Shown here piece by piece: positions 1-8,730 of a DNA stretch of 64,000 nucleotides. Position numbers and translations under genes: made by a program. The notes below the pieces were generated by a model that was given only the letters and a program-made list of their open reading frames with translations, was not told where the DNA came from and made no database searches. The DNA comes from Myxococcaceae bacterium (GTDB lineage Bacteria; Myxococcota; Myxococcia; Myxococcales; Myxococcaceae): the NCBI GenBank assembly GCA_016926755.1, contig JAFGNZ010000048.1:1-64000 (forward strand), written 5' to 3'. Each line of letters begins with the position of its first letter. Position 1 is the first letter of the stretch.

Positions 1-522
1 CTCGCGCAGCACCTCGGTGAGCGCCACCGCGGCCACCAGCGTCAGCTCCGGCGCGCGCTGCGGCGGCAGCTCCGGGCGGAGGATGGCGGAGAAGTAGAGG
101 TTGAGCCCCGGCGGCGACACCCACGTGCGCCCCCGCCGCCCCTTGCCCGCCGTCTGCTGCTCCGTCACCACCACCTCGCCGTGCTCGGCCCCCTCCTGCC
201 CCAGCCGGAAGGCCAGCTCGTTGGTGGAGGCCAGCGTCTCATGGAAGTGGAGGGTGTGGCCGAGATCGTGCGTGGAGAGCAGCGGCCTCAGCTCCAGCTC
301 CGTCAGCCGATCCGGCACCTCCACCAGGCGGTAGCCGCGCGCCGGCACCGCTTCGATCCGGTAGCCCTTTTCCCTCAGCGCCTCCACGTGCTTCCACACG
401 GCGGTGCGGGACAGGCCCAGCTTGCTGCAGAGCGCCTCGCCGGAGGTGAAGTCATCCCCACCATCGGCGAGGAAGCCCAGGATCAGCTCTTCCTGTGTCT
501 GCTCGGAGCTCTCAAGAGCCAT
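1..522 (-). CDS. birA: Biotin--[acetyl-CoA-carboxylase] ligase BirA (3' part outside window)
   Basis: Minus-strand translation starts MALESSEQTQEELILGFLADGGDDFTSGEALCSKLGLSRTAVWKHVEALREKGYRIEAVPARGYRL...; N-terminal HTH followed by HFHETLASTNELA...GKGRRGRTWVSPPGLNLYFS, typical of BirA. Confidence 0.9.
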   Translation of the reverse strand, partial: MALESSEQTQEELILGFLADGGDDFTSGEALCSKLGLSRTAVWKHVEALREKGYRIEAVPARGYRLVEVPDRLTELELRPLLSTHDLGHTLHFHETLASTNELAFRLGQEGAEHGEVVVTEQQTAGKGRRGRTWVSPPGLNLYFSAILRPELPPQRAPELTLVAAVALTEVLRE

Positions 523-618
523 GGCGGCCTCTCTGGAAAGGAGGCCCAGGGTACGGAAGCCCCGCCCCGGCACGCAACGGGACGGGCCCGCCAGGGAGCG
601 CGCGGCACGCTCGAATGC

Positions 619-1944
619 TCAGCCGCCAGCACGCAGCACCCCGGGCCCCTCCTCGATGCGGATGAGCTGGGTGGGCGTGCGTGTGCTGCGCAGCGCGTCA
701 ATCCACTGCACGGCAGCCTGGACGTCCTGCTCCCGGGCGGTGTGGGTGAAGACGACGATGGTGGCGTGCGGATCCTCCGGCCGGGACGGGCGCTGGATGA
801 CGGAGGCCAGGCTCACGCCCTTCTCGCCGAGCACCGTGGCGATGCGGCCGAGGACGCCTGGCTCATCGCTCACGGAGAAGCGCAGGTAGTAGGGGCCGCG
901 CCGCTCGCTGGAGGGGATGCGAGGCACATCCTGCAGGTACGGCGAGCAGAGCATGGGCAACCGGCCCGAGACGCCGGCCAGCAGGTTGCGGCACATGTCG
1001 ATGATGTCCGACACGACGGCGCTGCCCGTGGGCAGCGAGCCCGCCCCCAGGCCGGAGAAGAGGGAGGCGCCGAGCGCCGCGGACTGGAGCAGCACCGCGT
1101 TGAAGGCGCCGCGCACGTCCGCCAGCGGGCTGGCCGAGGGGATGAAGGACGGGTGCACGCGCACGTCCAGGCCTTCGGGGTGGCGCCGGGCGGTGGCCAG
1201 CAGCTTGAGGACGTAGCCCGCCTCGCGGCCCAGCGTGATGTCCACCGGCCGCAGGGAGGTGATGCCCTCCACGTGCACGTCCTGGGGGGACACGCGCGCG
1301 GCGAAGGCCAGCGAGGCCAGCAGGCACAGCTTCTGCGCCGCGTCCATCCCGCTCACGTCCAGCGTGGGATCCGCCTCGGCGTAGCCCAGCTTCTGCGCCC
1401 GGGCCAGCGCGTCCTCGTACGTGGCGCCCTCGTCCGCCATGGCCGAGAGGATGAAGTTCGTCGTCCCGTTGACGATGCCGTGGATGGAGGACACCCGATC
1501 CGACGCGAGCGCCTCGCGCAGGGTGCGGATGATGGGGATGCCGCCGCAGACGGCGCCCTCGAAGTGCAGATCCAGGCCGCGCGCGAGCGCCTGGGAGAAG
1601 AGCTCCTCCCCGTGGGCGGTGAGCAGCGCCTTGTTGGCGGTGATGACGCTGCGCCCCGAGGCGATGGCCCGCTCCAGGTAGTCCTTGGCGGGTGACAGGC
1701 CGCCCATCAGCTCCACCACCACCGACACCTCGGGATCAGCGAGGATGGAGGCGATGTCCCGCGTAATGATCGCGGCGGGCACGTCCTCGGGCCGCGCCCG
1801 GCCCGCATCCCGCACGAGGATGTGGCGCACTCGCACCCGCGCCCCCAGGCGCCGCTCGATGTCCCGCGCGTGATCCGTGAGGATCCGGTACGTGCCGAGC
1901 CCTACGTTGCCCAGGCCCAGCAGCGCGATGCCGATCTCTTTCAT
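619..1944 (-). CDS. hom: Homoserine dehydrogenase with C-terminal ACT domain
   Basis: MKEIGIALLGLGNVGLGTYRIL... NAD-binding start, ELMGGLSPAKDYLERAIASGRSVITANKALL, GIVNGTTNFIL, C-terminal ACT-like YYLRFSVSDEPGVLGRIATVLGEKGVSLASVIQ. Confidence 0.95.
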   Translation of the reverse strand: MKEIGIALLGLGNVGLGTYRILTDHARDIERRLGARVRVRHILVRDAGRARPEDVPAAIITRDIASILADPEVSVVVELMGGLSPAKDYLERAIASGRSVITANKALLTAHGEELFSQALARGLDLHFEGAVCGGIPIIRTLREALASDRVSSIHGIVNGTTNFILSAMADEGATYEDALARAQKLGYAEADPTLDVSGMDAAQKLCLLASLAFAARVSPQDVHVEGITSLRPVDITLGREAGYVLKLLATARRHPEGLDVRVHPSFIPSASPLADVRGAFNAVLLQSAALGASLFSGLGAGSLPTGSAVVSDIIDMCRNLLAGVSGRLPMLCSPYLQDVPRIPSSERRGPYYLRFSVSDEPGVLGRIATVLGEKGVSLASVIQRPSRPEDPHATIVVFTHTAREQDVQAAVQWIDALRSTRTPTQLIRIEEGPGVLRAGG

Positions 1945-1953
1945 GATCTCCCC

Positions 1954-2553
1954 TCAGCCCTGCCCTGACTTCGTCTTGTAGGCCGTCAGCTCCAGCCACG
2001 TCTGCGGAATCCGCCGCCCCCCCCGCTCGGCATCCAGCTGGATGCGGACGATGCCCACGCCGGGCGCGAAGGTGAACGTGTTGATGAGCGTGGTGTCCGC
2101 GTCCACGCGGTTGCGCCCCTCCACCTCGACGCAGTTCTGGAACACGCCCGCGGGCGCCTCGCAGGGACCGCCGGCGCGGAGGATCTGGTAGCGCTCCGTG
2201 GAGGAGACCGACACCACGTTCGTCCACGAGCGCCCGGTCTCCACCGGCCCGCGCAGCAGGTAGCGCTTCTGGTCCCGGATCCCGAAGCTGTCCACCCTGA
2301 GCTGGCCGCCCTGGCTGTCGTGGAAGAAGCCCTCCTCCTCCTTGAGGATCTTCACCTCCACCTGCTTGTCACTCCGGCCGTTCACCGCGTACGTCCAGCT
2401 GTTGCCCACGGCCAGCGGGTAGTAGTCGGCCACCGACCCGGCGCCCTCCGACTCCCGCGGCGGCTGCTCCGCCGCGGTATTGCTGGCGCAACCACTCCAC
2501 CCCAGGGCCGCGGCCACCAGGGCCAGCCCACCAACGACAGAAGAGACCTTCAT
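1954..2553 (-). CDS. Predicted lipoprotein of unknown function
   Basis: Signal peptide with lipobox (ALGWSGC); no recognised domain. Confidence 0.65.
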   Translation of the reverse strand: MKVSSVVGGLALVAAALGWSGCASNTAAEQPPRESEGAGSVADYYPLAVGNSWTYAVNGRSDKQVEVKILKEEEGFFHDSQGGQLRVDSFGIRDQKRYLLRGPVETGRSWTNVVSVSSTERYQILRAGGPCEAPAGVFQNCVEVEGRNRVDADTTLINTFTFAPGVGIVRIQLDAERGGRRIPQTWLELTAYKTKSGQG

Positions 2554-2556
2554 TTT

Positions 2557-3471
2557 TCAGTGATCCGCGGGGGTCGTCCCACGCGCCTCCGGTGTAGCCA
2601 GCTTGCGTGATGCATAGAGCGTGTCCAGCGCCTGCTGCGCCGCCGCCTGGATGGCCGGCTGATCGTGCCCCTGCGCCACGGTGAAGAGGTACGCCTCCGC
2701 CTCCGCGCCGCCGATCTCCCCGAGCGCGAAGACGATCTCCTGCAGGAAGCCAACCTCCTTGCCCTTGGACAGATCGATGAGCGCGGGCACGGCGCCAGGC
2801 GTGCGCATCTCCACCAGCGCCCCGATGGCCCGGCGCACCGTCTCCGCCTCGTTCGACTTGAGCTGCTCGATGAGCAGCGGCGCGGCCGCCGGGTGCCGGC
2901 GCTCGGCCAGCGCGCGCAGGGCGAACTCGCGGACGCGCGGATCCGTCGCCTGGAGATCCCGCACCAGCCCGACGTTGTCCCGCTCCAGCGCCGCAAGCTG
3001 CAGCGCGGCCGACTCGGACACCTGCCGCAGCGCCGACTCCAGCGCCGCGTGCAGCGCCTCGCGCCGCCCCTCGGGCGTCTCCGCGCCCAGCCGGATCTCC
3101 CCCAGCCCCACCACCTCGTAGCGCTCGGGCAGCTCCCCGCCGAAGCGCTCCAGCACCAGGGTGGCGCCGACCTCGGCGTAGGTGTGCCGGCCGTCGTCCT
3201 TCAGCAGCTCGCGGGTGAAGGGCAGCTCCAGGGTGAGCCGCCACCCGCGCCGAGGGCCTGGCTCCTTGCCCTGGGTGAGCTCGAAGCGCTTGCTGGACTC
3301 CAGGGCCTGGCGAAAGAGGGCGCGCACCTGCTCCGGCCCCAGCGCGAGCTGGGAGTTGTCCGTCAGCGTCTCCCCCGACAGCCGCACCTCCTCCACCGGG
3401 TAGCGCGGCGCCTGGGAACGGCAGGCGCCGAGCAGCAGGACGCAGGCGGTGAGGAGCAGGGCCGGCTTCAT
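2557..3471 (-). CDS. Lipoprotein with HEAT-like repeats
   Basis: MKPALLLTACVLLLGACRSQ lipobox; LQATDPRVREFALRALAERRHPAAAPLLIEQLKSNEAETVRRAIGALVEM... HEAT-like repeats. Confidence 0.75.
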   Translation of the reverse strand: MKPALLLTACVLLLGACRSQAPRYPVEEVRLSGETLTDNSQLALGPEQVRALFRQALESSKRFELTQGKEPGPRRGWRLTLELPFTRELLKDDGRHTYAEVGATLVLERFGGELPERYEVVGLGEIRLGAETPEGRREALHAALESALRQVSESAALQLAALERDNVGLVRDLQATDPRVREFALRALAERRHPAAAPLLIEQLKSNEAETVRRAIGALVEMRTPGAVPALIDLSKGKEVGFLQEIVFALGEIGGAEAEAYLFTVAQGHDQPAIQAAAQQALDTLYASRKLATPEARGTTPADH

Positions 3472-3518
3472 GGCCCTCTTAAAATACCCCACTCTCCCCA
3501 CCCGCGTCCCGCGCTGCG

Positions 3519-5435
3519 TCAGGTGGCGCTCCCCTCGGACGAGCCGCTGCTTGGCGGAGGCGGCGGTGGCGGCGGAGGCTCGGGCGCCCGGGGGGCCTCG
3601 CCCCCTGCGGAGCCTCCTTCACCGGAGGGCGCAGCCGCGGCGGGCGCCCCTTCGGTGGGAGCAGCTCCCGCGGGGGCGGCACCGGGCGCACCGGCCTCGG
3701 CCCCACGGCTGCCACGGCCGCGACGGCCCCGGCGGCGGCGGCGGCGGCGCTTGCGATCACCCGGCGCGGCGCCTCCCTCGGCGGGCGGCGCCCCCTCGGG
3801 ACGACCCGCCCCACCCACGAAGGCGCTCGCGGCCTCGAGATCCTCGTCCTCCCCCTCCTCTTCGCCCTCTTCGCCCTCTTCGCCCTCTTCGCCCTCCTCG
3901 CCCTCCTCCTCGGACGCGGCCAGGGGCTCGGCGGGCGCGGGCGCGGGCACGGCCTCGCGGCGCGGCTCCACTGCCTCCTGGGGCTTGGACTCCTCCTCGC
4001 CAGCCTCCTCGCCCTCGCGCTCGGCCTCGAGCTCGGGAGCGGGCGCGGCCTTGGCCTTGGCCTTGCGAGGCGGCTCCGCTCCCCCCTCCTCGCGCGCCTG
4101 CTTCTCGCGCTGGCGCTCCTCGCGCCGGCGCTGCGCCTCCTCGGCGTCCAGCCGCGCCGCCTCGAAGAAGCGCTCGTCCAGATCGAACAGCTCCACCTGG
4201 GTGACGGTGACTGCTGTCTTCGCCTCGAGGAACTTCTCGCCCAGCGCGTCGCCGCACCACAGCATCACCAGCGCGCCGCTGGCCTGCGCCTCGGAGCGCG
4301 CGTCGCCGCGCACATCCCCCGCGCTCACCAGCAGGCCCACCTGCGCCGAGTAGTGGCCGAGATCCCGCCGCAGCTCCTGCACCGTCTTGCGATCGATGGA
4401 GGGGGCGCCCTTGAGCATCCGCACCGCGTAGCGCAGCTCCACGCTGCCCTCGCGCTTGCGCGCGGTGAGCAGCGGGCCTTCCTTGGAGCGCTTGGCCACC
4501 TTCAGCTCGCGGAAGTGCAGCGCGTGCATCATCTTCACGACGGACTTCTCGAAGGTGCCCACGTCCGCATCGCCCAGGCGCTTGCGCAGCGCGCGAGCGA
4601 CGGAGCGACGCGCGTCCTTGAGCGTCGTCTTGAGCGTGGTGAGCAGCGCCTGATCCACCGGGGCCTCGGCGCCGGCGGCCGCCGCGGCCTTGCCGAGCAC
4701 CGGGCGCCCATCCTGCAGCGGGATCCCCAGCGCCGCGGCGAACGCGGCCTGCAGCTCCAGCGGTGGCGGCTCGCTGGGCGCGCCCGCGCGCTCCAGGGTC
4801 ACCACCTCGCTGGTGTGCTTGTTGAAGGCGAACTGGGGACGGCGGCCCGCGTCGATGCGGCGCTGGTTGTCCTCCAGCAGCGCGGTGAGCACCACCTCCA
4901 CGGTGATGTCCTCGGGCGCCAGCTCGCGCGAGCGCGCACGCTCGATGAGCTGCTCGGCGCGCAGCCCGCCCTCCGCCTCGCTGAGGATCTCGAACACCAC
5001 CTCGGGAAGTGGCGGGAACCGGCGCTTGCGGCCACCCCGCTGCTCCTCCTCCTCCTCCCGGCGGCGCTTGCGCTCTCCGCCTCGACCCGCCACGCGCACG
5101 TGATCGTTGCGGGGCTCCGGGTGGCGCTCCACCGGACGCAGCGGAGGCAGCTCCTCCTCCGGATGGGGCTCCACCACCCCTGTCTGCGCCAATGCCTCGG
5201 GATCCTCCGGCAGCGACCAGTCCGCCAGAGCGAAGGTATCCTTCGCGGTCACGATCACCTTGCGATCGCGCGTCCTTCGTGCCATCGCGGCCAGGCGCGA
5301 CAGCATGGTCATCTCTGGCGTTTTCCCTACGTGGGACAGCAGGTTCTGAGCGATGGATTTCTCAGTAATTTCCAGAAAGTGGAGGGGGTGACCTTCGCTC
5401 TCCAGGATTCGGAGCGCGGCCTCGTAAAATGTCAT
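3519..5435 (-). CDS. HARE-HTH domain protein with restriction-endonuclease-like (Mrr-like) region and acidic/basic low-complexity C-terminus
   Basis: MTFYEAALRILESEGHPLHFLEITEKSIAQNLLSHVGKTPEMTMLSRLAAMARRTRDRKVIVTAKDTFAL fits HARE-HTH; FEKSVVKMMHALHFRELKVAKRSKEG... resembles Mrr_cat; tail GEEGEEGEEGEEGEEEGEDED then KRRRRRRRRGRRGRG. Confidence 0.75.
   Translation of the reverse strand: MTFYEAALRILESEGHPLHFLEITEKSIAQNLLSHVGKTPEMTMLSRLAAMARRTRDRKVIVTAKDTFALADWSLPEDPEALAQTGVVEPHPEEELPPLRPVERHPEPRNDHVRVAGRGGERKRRREEEEEQRGGRKRRFPPLPEVVFEILSEAEGGLRAEQLIERARSRELAPEDITVEVVLTALLEDNQRRIDAGRRPQFAFNKHTSEVVTLERAGAPSEPPPLELQAAFAAALGIPLQDGRPVLGKAAAAAGAEAPVDQALLTTLKTTLKDARRSVARALRKRLGDADVGTFEKSVVKMMHALHFRELKVAKRSKEGPLLTARKREGSVELRYAVRMLKGAPSIDRKTVQELRRDLGHYSAQVGLLVSAGDVRGDARSEAQASGALVMLWCGDALGEKFLEAKTAVTVTQVELFDLDERFFEAARLDAEEAQRRREERQREKQAREEGGAEPPRKAKAKAAPAPELEAEREGEEAGEEESKPQEAVEPRREAVPAPAPAEPLAASEEEGEEGEEGEEGEEGEEEGEDEDLEAASAFVGGAGRPEGAPPAEGGAAPGDRKRRRRRRRGRRGRGSRGAEAGAPGAAPAGAAPTEGAPAAAAPSGEGGSAGGEAPRAPEPPPPPPPPPSSGSSEGSAT
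3858..3906 (+). repeat. In-frame 9-bp tandem repeat (cctcttcgc-type) encoding GEE repeats
   Basis: Repeated 'cctcttcgc cctcttcgc cctcttcgc cctcctcgc' visible in the + strand inside the HARE-HTH gene. Confidence 0.85.
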
Positions 5436-5521
5436 CGACTATTCCCCAAGAATTTCGAACGGTTACAAAAATGTAGGTCCGTATGGGCGGCGGATGGTAG
5501 CCACCGGTATTCTGGCTTGTC

Positions 5522-5541
5522 AACGAAGGGAAACGAAGGGA
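5522..5541 (+). repeat. Exact 10-bp tandem duplication AACGAAGGGA x2 covering the putative RBS region
   Basis: Sequence ...tcAACGAAGGGAAACGAAGGGAaaggATG; directly upstream of the 5546 start codon. Confidence 0.9.
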
Positions 5542-5545
5542 AAGG

Positions 5546-7735
5546 ATGACCCGGTTCCGACTCGGACAGCGCTGGAAGCGCGAACCCACGGCCGCCCCAG
5601 TGGATTCCATCGCCTTGGAGCTCGATGGCGTGAATCTGCTTGCCGGCGCGGTGGAGGAGCCGCTCGCGGAGGTGGTGCCCTCCCTGGTGGGGGCGGCCGC
5701 GGCGCTGCGTGCGGGCCGCCGCCGGCTGGTCCAGGTGTCGCTGGCCGAGGCCAGCCTGGAGCTGGTGGTGCGGCGCGCCGGGCCGGAGGTGGAGCTGTCC
5801 GTGGCGAGCCTGGGGCGTCCAGCCCGCCTGCTGCGCCCCCCGGTATGGGTGGAGCTCGAGGAGTTCGCCCAGGCGGCGCGGGAGTGCGCGGAGGGTTTCC
5901 TGGAGGACATTGAGGAGGCGGCGCCCGGAGCGCTCCCCTCCTCCGTCTCCCGGGGGCTGAGCGAGGCGCTGCGCCTGCTCGGGGGCCCGGTGAGCACGCC
6001 GCGTGAGGCCCCGCCCGAGCCCTTCACCCGCCGCGTGGAGCCCCCCGAGGAGCTGGGCTTCGGCTTCGAGCTGAAGGATCCGGCGGATCTGCTGCGCACC
6101 TATGAGAAGGGACAGGGCGCGGCGCTGGGCTCGCTGCTGTGCTCGGGCGAGGTGTGGCTGTCGCTGCCGGGCCGGCCTCAGGCGTGGCGCGCCCCGGGCC
6201 CGCCCTTCCTCACGGCGCTGGAGCTCTCCCGGCAGGCCGGGGAGCTGGCGCGCGCGGTGGAGCTGGGCGAGCCGCGCTTCTTCCTCGAGTTGGGAGGGGT
6301 ACGCCCGGCGCTGGCGCTGGAGCTGAGCGCGGGCCGGGGAAAGCTGGGCGCCGGCGCGGCCTTCCCGCTGGATGGCTCGGCGCTGGCCGCGGCGATGTTC
6401 CACCTGGGCCACACCCTGGCGCTGGCCGTCGCCGAGCGGGAGCGGAGCCAGTCCAGCAACCCCTACCTGGTGGAGCTGACCGAGCGTTGCCGCGAGGGGC
6501 TCTCCCACCTGCGAGGCGCCGTCCAGCCTCCCGAGGACTCTGGCGAGGCGCGGGGGCGCAACCGCTCCTCCCGCCGCACCGGGCGCCCCATCCCCGCCCC
6601 CGGCCGCCTGCGCCGGCTGCGCTTCGACAAGCGCTGGGAGCAGCGGAGACTGGCCGGCGCGGAGACGGCGCAGCTCCTGTTGAGCCGCCAGGGCCCCGTG
6701 TTCTGCTCGCGCGAGCGGGCCTGCGCCTTCGCGCGCAAGGATGGGAAGGTGCTGTGGAGCCGCGAGGCGAGCCAGGGCGTCGCGGCCTCGGCGGACGGGT
6801 ACGTGGTGACGGCGGACGCGGACCGCGTCTACTGCTTCGTGGGCGCGGGGGCGAGCGCGCGGTGGCTGCACGATCATGACGGCCTGCCGTTGGGCCCGCA
6901 GCTGGTGCGCCAGGAGGGGCTGCTGATCACCCTGTCCGATGACCGCACGGTGCTGGCCTTCGCCGAGGCGGCGGGCCGCGAGGTGTGGCGCCTGGCGCCC
7001 TCGCGCACCCAGCGCAGCTGGCTGGCGATCCAGGGCCACCGGGCGCTGCTGTCCACGGACGCGGGCTACCTGTACGGGCTGGACACCGCGGATGGCCAGG
7101 TGCGCTACCGCATGCGCGCGCCGCTGCCCTTCCAGGGAACGCCGGTGGCCTGGGGCAAGCGCTTCGTGGCGACGCTCGGCAAGGGCACGCACCACGCGCT
7201 GCTGCTCGCGGACGCGCACAGCGGGGACGTGGCGTGGACGCGCGAGTTCCAGCTGGCCACGCCCTCCGCCCCGCTGCCGGTCCGCACGCGCGTCTACCTC
7301 GCCGGGGAGCAGGATCTGGAGGGCGTGCTGCTGTGCCTGGATCTGCGCGGGAGGGTGCTCTGGGAGCGCCCGCTGCACCTGGGCGCGGGGCCCTTCGCGC
7401 TAGCCCCCCTGCCGCGTGGGGTGCTGGTCACCTCCGCCAACGGCTCGGCGGCGCGGGTGGACACCACCGGAGAGCTGGACTGGCGCGTGGGCGCCGTGGG
7501 AGAGCCGCTCGCCATGGCGCTGCCGGCACGCACCTCGCGCGGCGTGGTGCTCATCCCGGGCGAACAGGTGCGCGCGGTGGATCCGCGCGGCGGGCAGGTG
7601 CTGGCCGAGGTGCGCGCCGGGGCGGGGCTCGTGGCCCTCCAGACGGACTCCCGGCTCGGGCTCTACTTCCTGGACGACTCCGGCTCGCTGTCCGCCTACC
7701 AGCTCATGTCCCACTTCGCCGTGGTGGAGGGCTGA
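5546..7735 (+). CDS. PQQ-like beta-propeller repeat protein
   Basis: Repeated DGKVLWSREASQGVAASADGYVVTADADRVYCF / GREVWRLAPS / SGDVAWTREFQLATPSAPLPVRTRVYLAGEQ / GRVLWERPL motifs. Confidence 0.8.
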   Translation: MTRFRLGQRWKREPTAAPVDSIALELDGVNLLAGAVEEPLAEVVPSLVGAAAALRAGRRRLVQVSLAEASLELVVRRAGPEVELSVASLGRPARLLRPPVWVELEEFAQAARECAEGFLEDIEEAAPGALPSSVSRGLSEALRLLGGPVSTPREAPPEPFTRRVEPPEELGFGFELKDPADLLRTYEKGQGAALGSLLCSGEVWLSLPGRPQAWRAPGPPFLTALELSRQAGELARAVELGEPRFFLELGGVRPALALELSAGRGKLGAGAAFPLDGSALAAAMFHLGHTLALAVAERERSQSSNPYLVELTERCREGLSHLRGAVQPPEDSGEARGRNRSSRRTGRPIPAPGRLRRLRFDKRWEQRRLAGAETAQLLLSRQGPVFCSRERACAFARKDGKVLWSREASQGVAASADGYVVTADADRVYCFVGAGASARWLHDHDGLPLGPQLVRQEGLLITLSDDRTVLAFAEAAGREVWRLAPSRTQRSWLAIQGHRALLSTDAGYLYGLDTADGQVRYRMRAPLPFQGTPVAWGKRFVATLGKGTHHALLLADAHSGDVAWTREFQLATPSAPLPVRTRVYLAGEQDLEGVLLCLDLRGRVLWERPLHLGAGPFALAPLPRGVLVTSANGSAARVDTTGELDWRVGAVGEPLAMALPARTSRGVVLIPGEQVRAVDPRGGQVLAEVRAGAGLVALQTDSRLGLYFLDDSGSLSAYQLMSHFAVVEG

Positions 7736-7768
7736 GCGGCCAGGGCCGGGCGGGGAGGCCGCGGCCTG

Positions 7769-8677
7769 CTACCGGGCCGCCTTGGAGGGATCGATCTCCT
7801 CCTCCGCGCGCTCCTCCTCCGTGGCGCCCTCCCACTTCATGCCCTGGCTGAGCTTCCAGTCCGAGGGCACGTCCAGCTTCCACAGGTAGGTGGAGCTCGC
7901 GGTGCCTCCCGAGGCGGCGCGCGAGCTCACCTTGAAGGTGATCTCCATCTTCGCCACCTCGCTGGGCACCAGGTCCATGTCGTAGTGGCCCAGCACCATC
8001 TGCGGCGGGAACTCGGAGATGTAGCGCTCGGGGTAGTCGATCTTGTTGGCCGGCTCGGTCCCCCGCATCTCGCCGATCAGCTTGCCCTTGGCGTCCGTGA
8101 GCTTCCACGCCGCCTCGAAGGAGGCGCTGGTGACCATCTTCTTCACCTTGCCGTCCTCCTTCAGGTCGCGCTGGGCACCCCAGAGCACCAGCTGGAAGCG
8201 CACCTGCGGCTGGCCCTGCACCATCACCACATCCGAGGAGACCACATCCAGGCGCATCCCCTTGTCCGTGGCCGTCCACACCGGCTGGTAGCGGCCCTTG
8301 CGGAACACGTCGAACAGCTTGCGCGTGTACTCGTAGACCGCCTTGCGCTCCACGAGCTTCTCGTCCTTGCCGCCCTCGGCCCTGCGCTCCACCTCGGAGA
8401 TGTACGAGTCGAACTCCTTGTTGCCCTTGTACCGGGTCAGGTGGCCCTCCACCTGCTCGAACCAGGCCTTGAAGAAGGCGTTCACCTCCTCCCGGTAGGC
8501 GTTCTCATCCGGGTTGGTACGCAGCCACCCTACCCGCTCCAGGTAGTCCTTCTGGATGCGGGCCATGTCCGCCTCCCGCTGGGCCTCCAAGGTCTGGGCG
8601 CTCAGCCTCCGGTAGAACAGGACCGAGGCGACGATCACACCTGCGAGGATGACGAGGACACCGAAGTAACGCTTCAC
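7769..8677 (-). CDS. Membrane-anchored hypothetical protein
   Basis: N-terminal TM segment MKRYFGVLVILAGVIVASVLFYRRL, good myxobacterial codon pattern, fills the gap between neighbours. Confidence 0.65.
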   Translation of the reverse strand: MKRYFGVLVILAGVIVASVLFYRRLSAQTLEAQREADMARIQKDYLERVGWLRTNPDENAYREEVNAFFKAWFEQVEGHLTRYKGNKEFDSYISEVERRAEGGKDEKLVERKAVYEYTRKLFDVFRKGRYQPVWTATDKGMRLDVVSSDVVMVQGQPQVRFQLVLWGAQRDLKEDGKVKKMVTSASFEAAWKLTDAKGKLIGEMRGTEPANKIDYPERYISEFPPQMVLGHYDMDLVPSEVAKMEITFKVSSRAASGGTASSTYLWKLDVPSDWKLSQGMKWEGATEEERAEEEIDPSKAAR

Positions 8678-8730
8678 GCGGAGACTCTCCTTAGGCGTTC
8701 GGGCGCACAGTGATAGAAGAATTCCCCTGA

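Noticed and set aside
5432-7378. 648-aa minus ORF
   Set aside because: Antisense to the PQQ-propeller gene, Gln/Arg/Ala-rich without recognisable domain.
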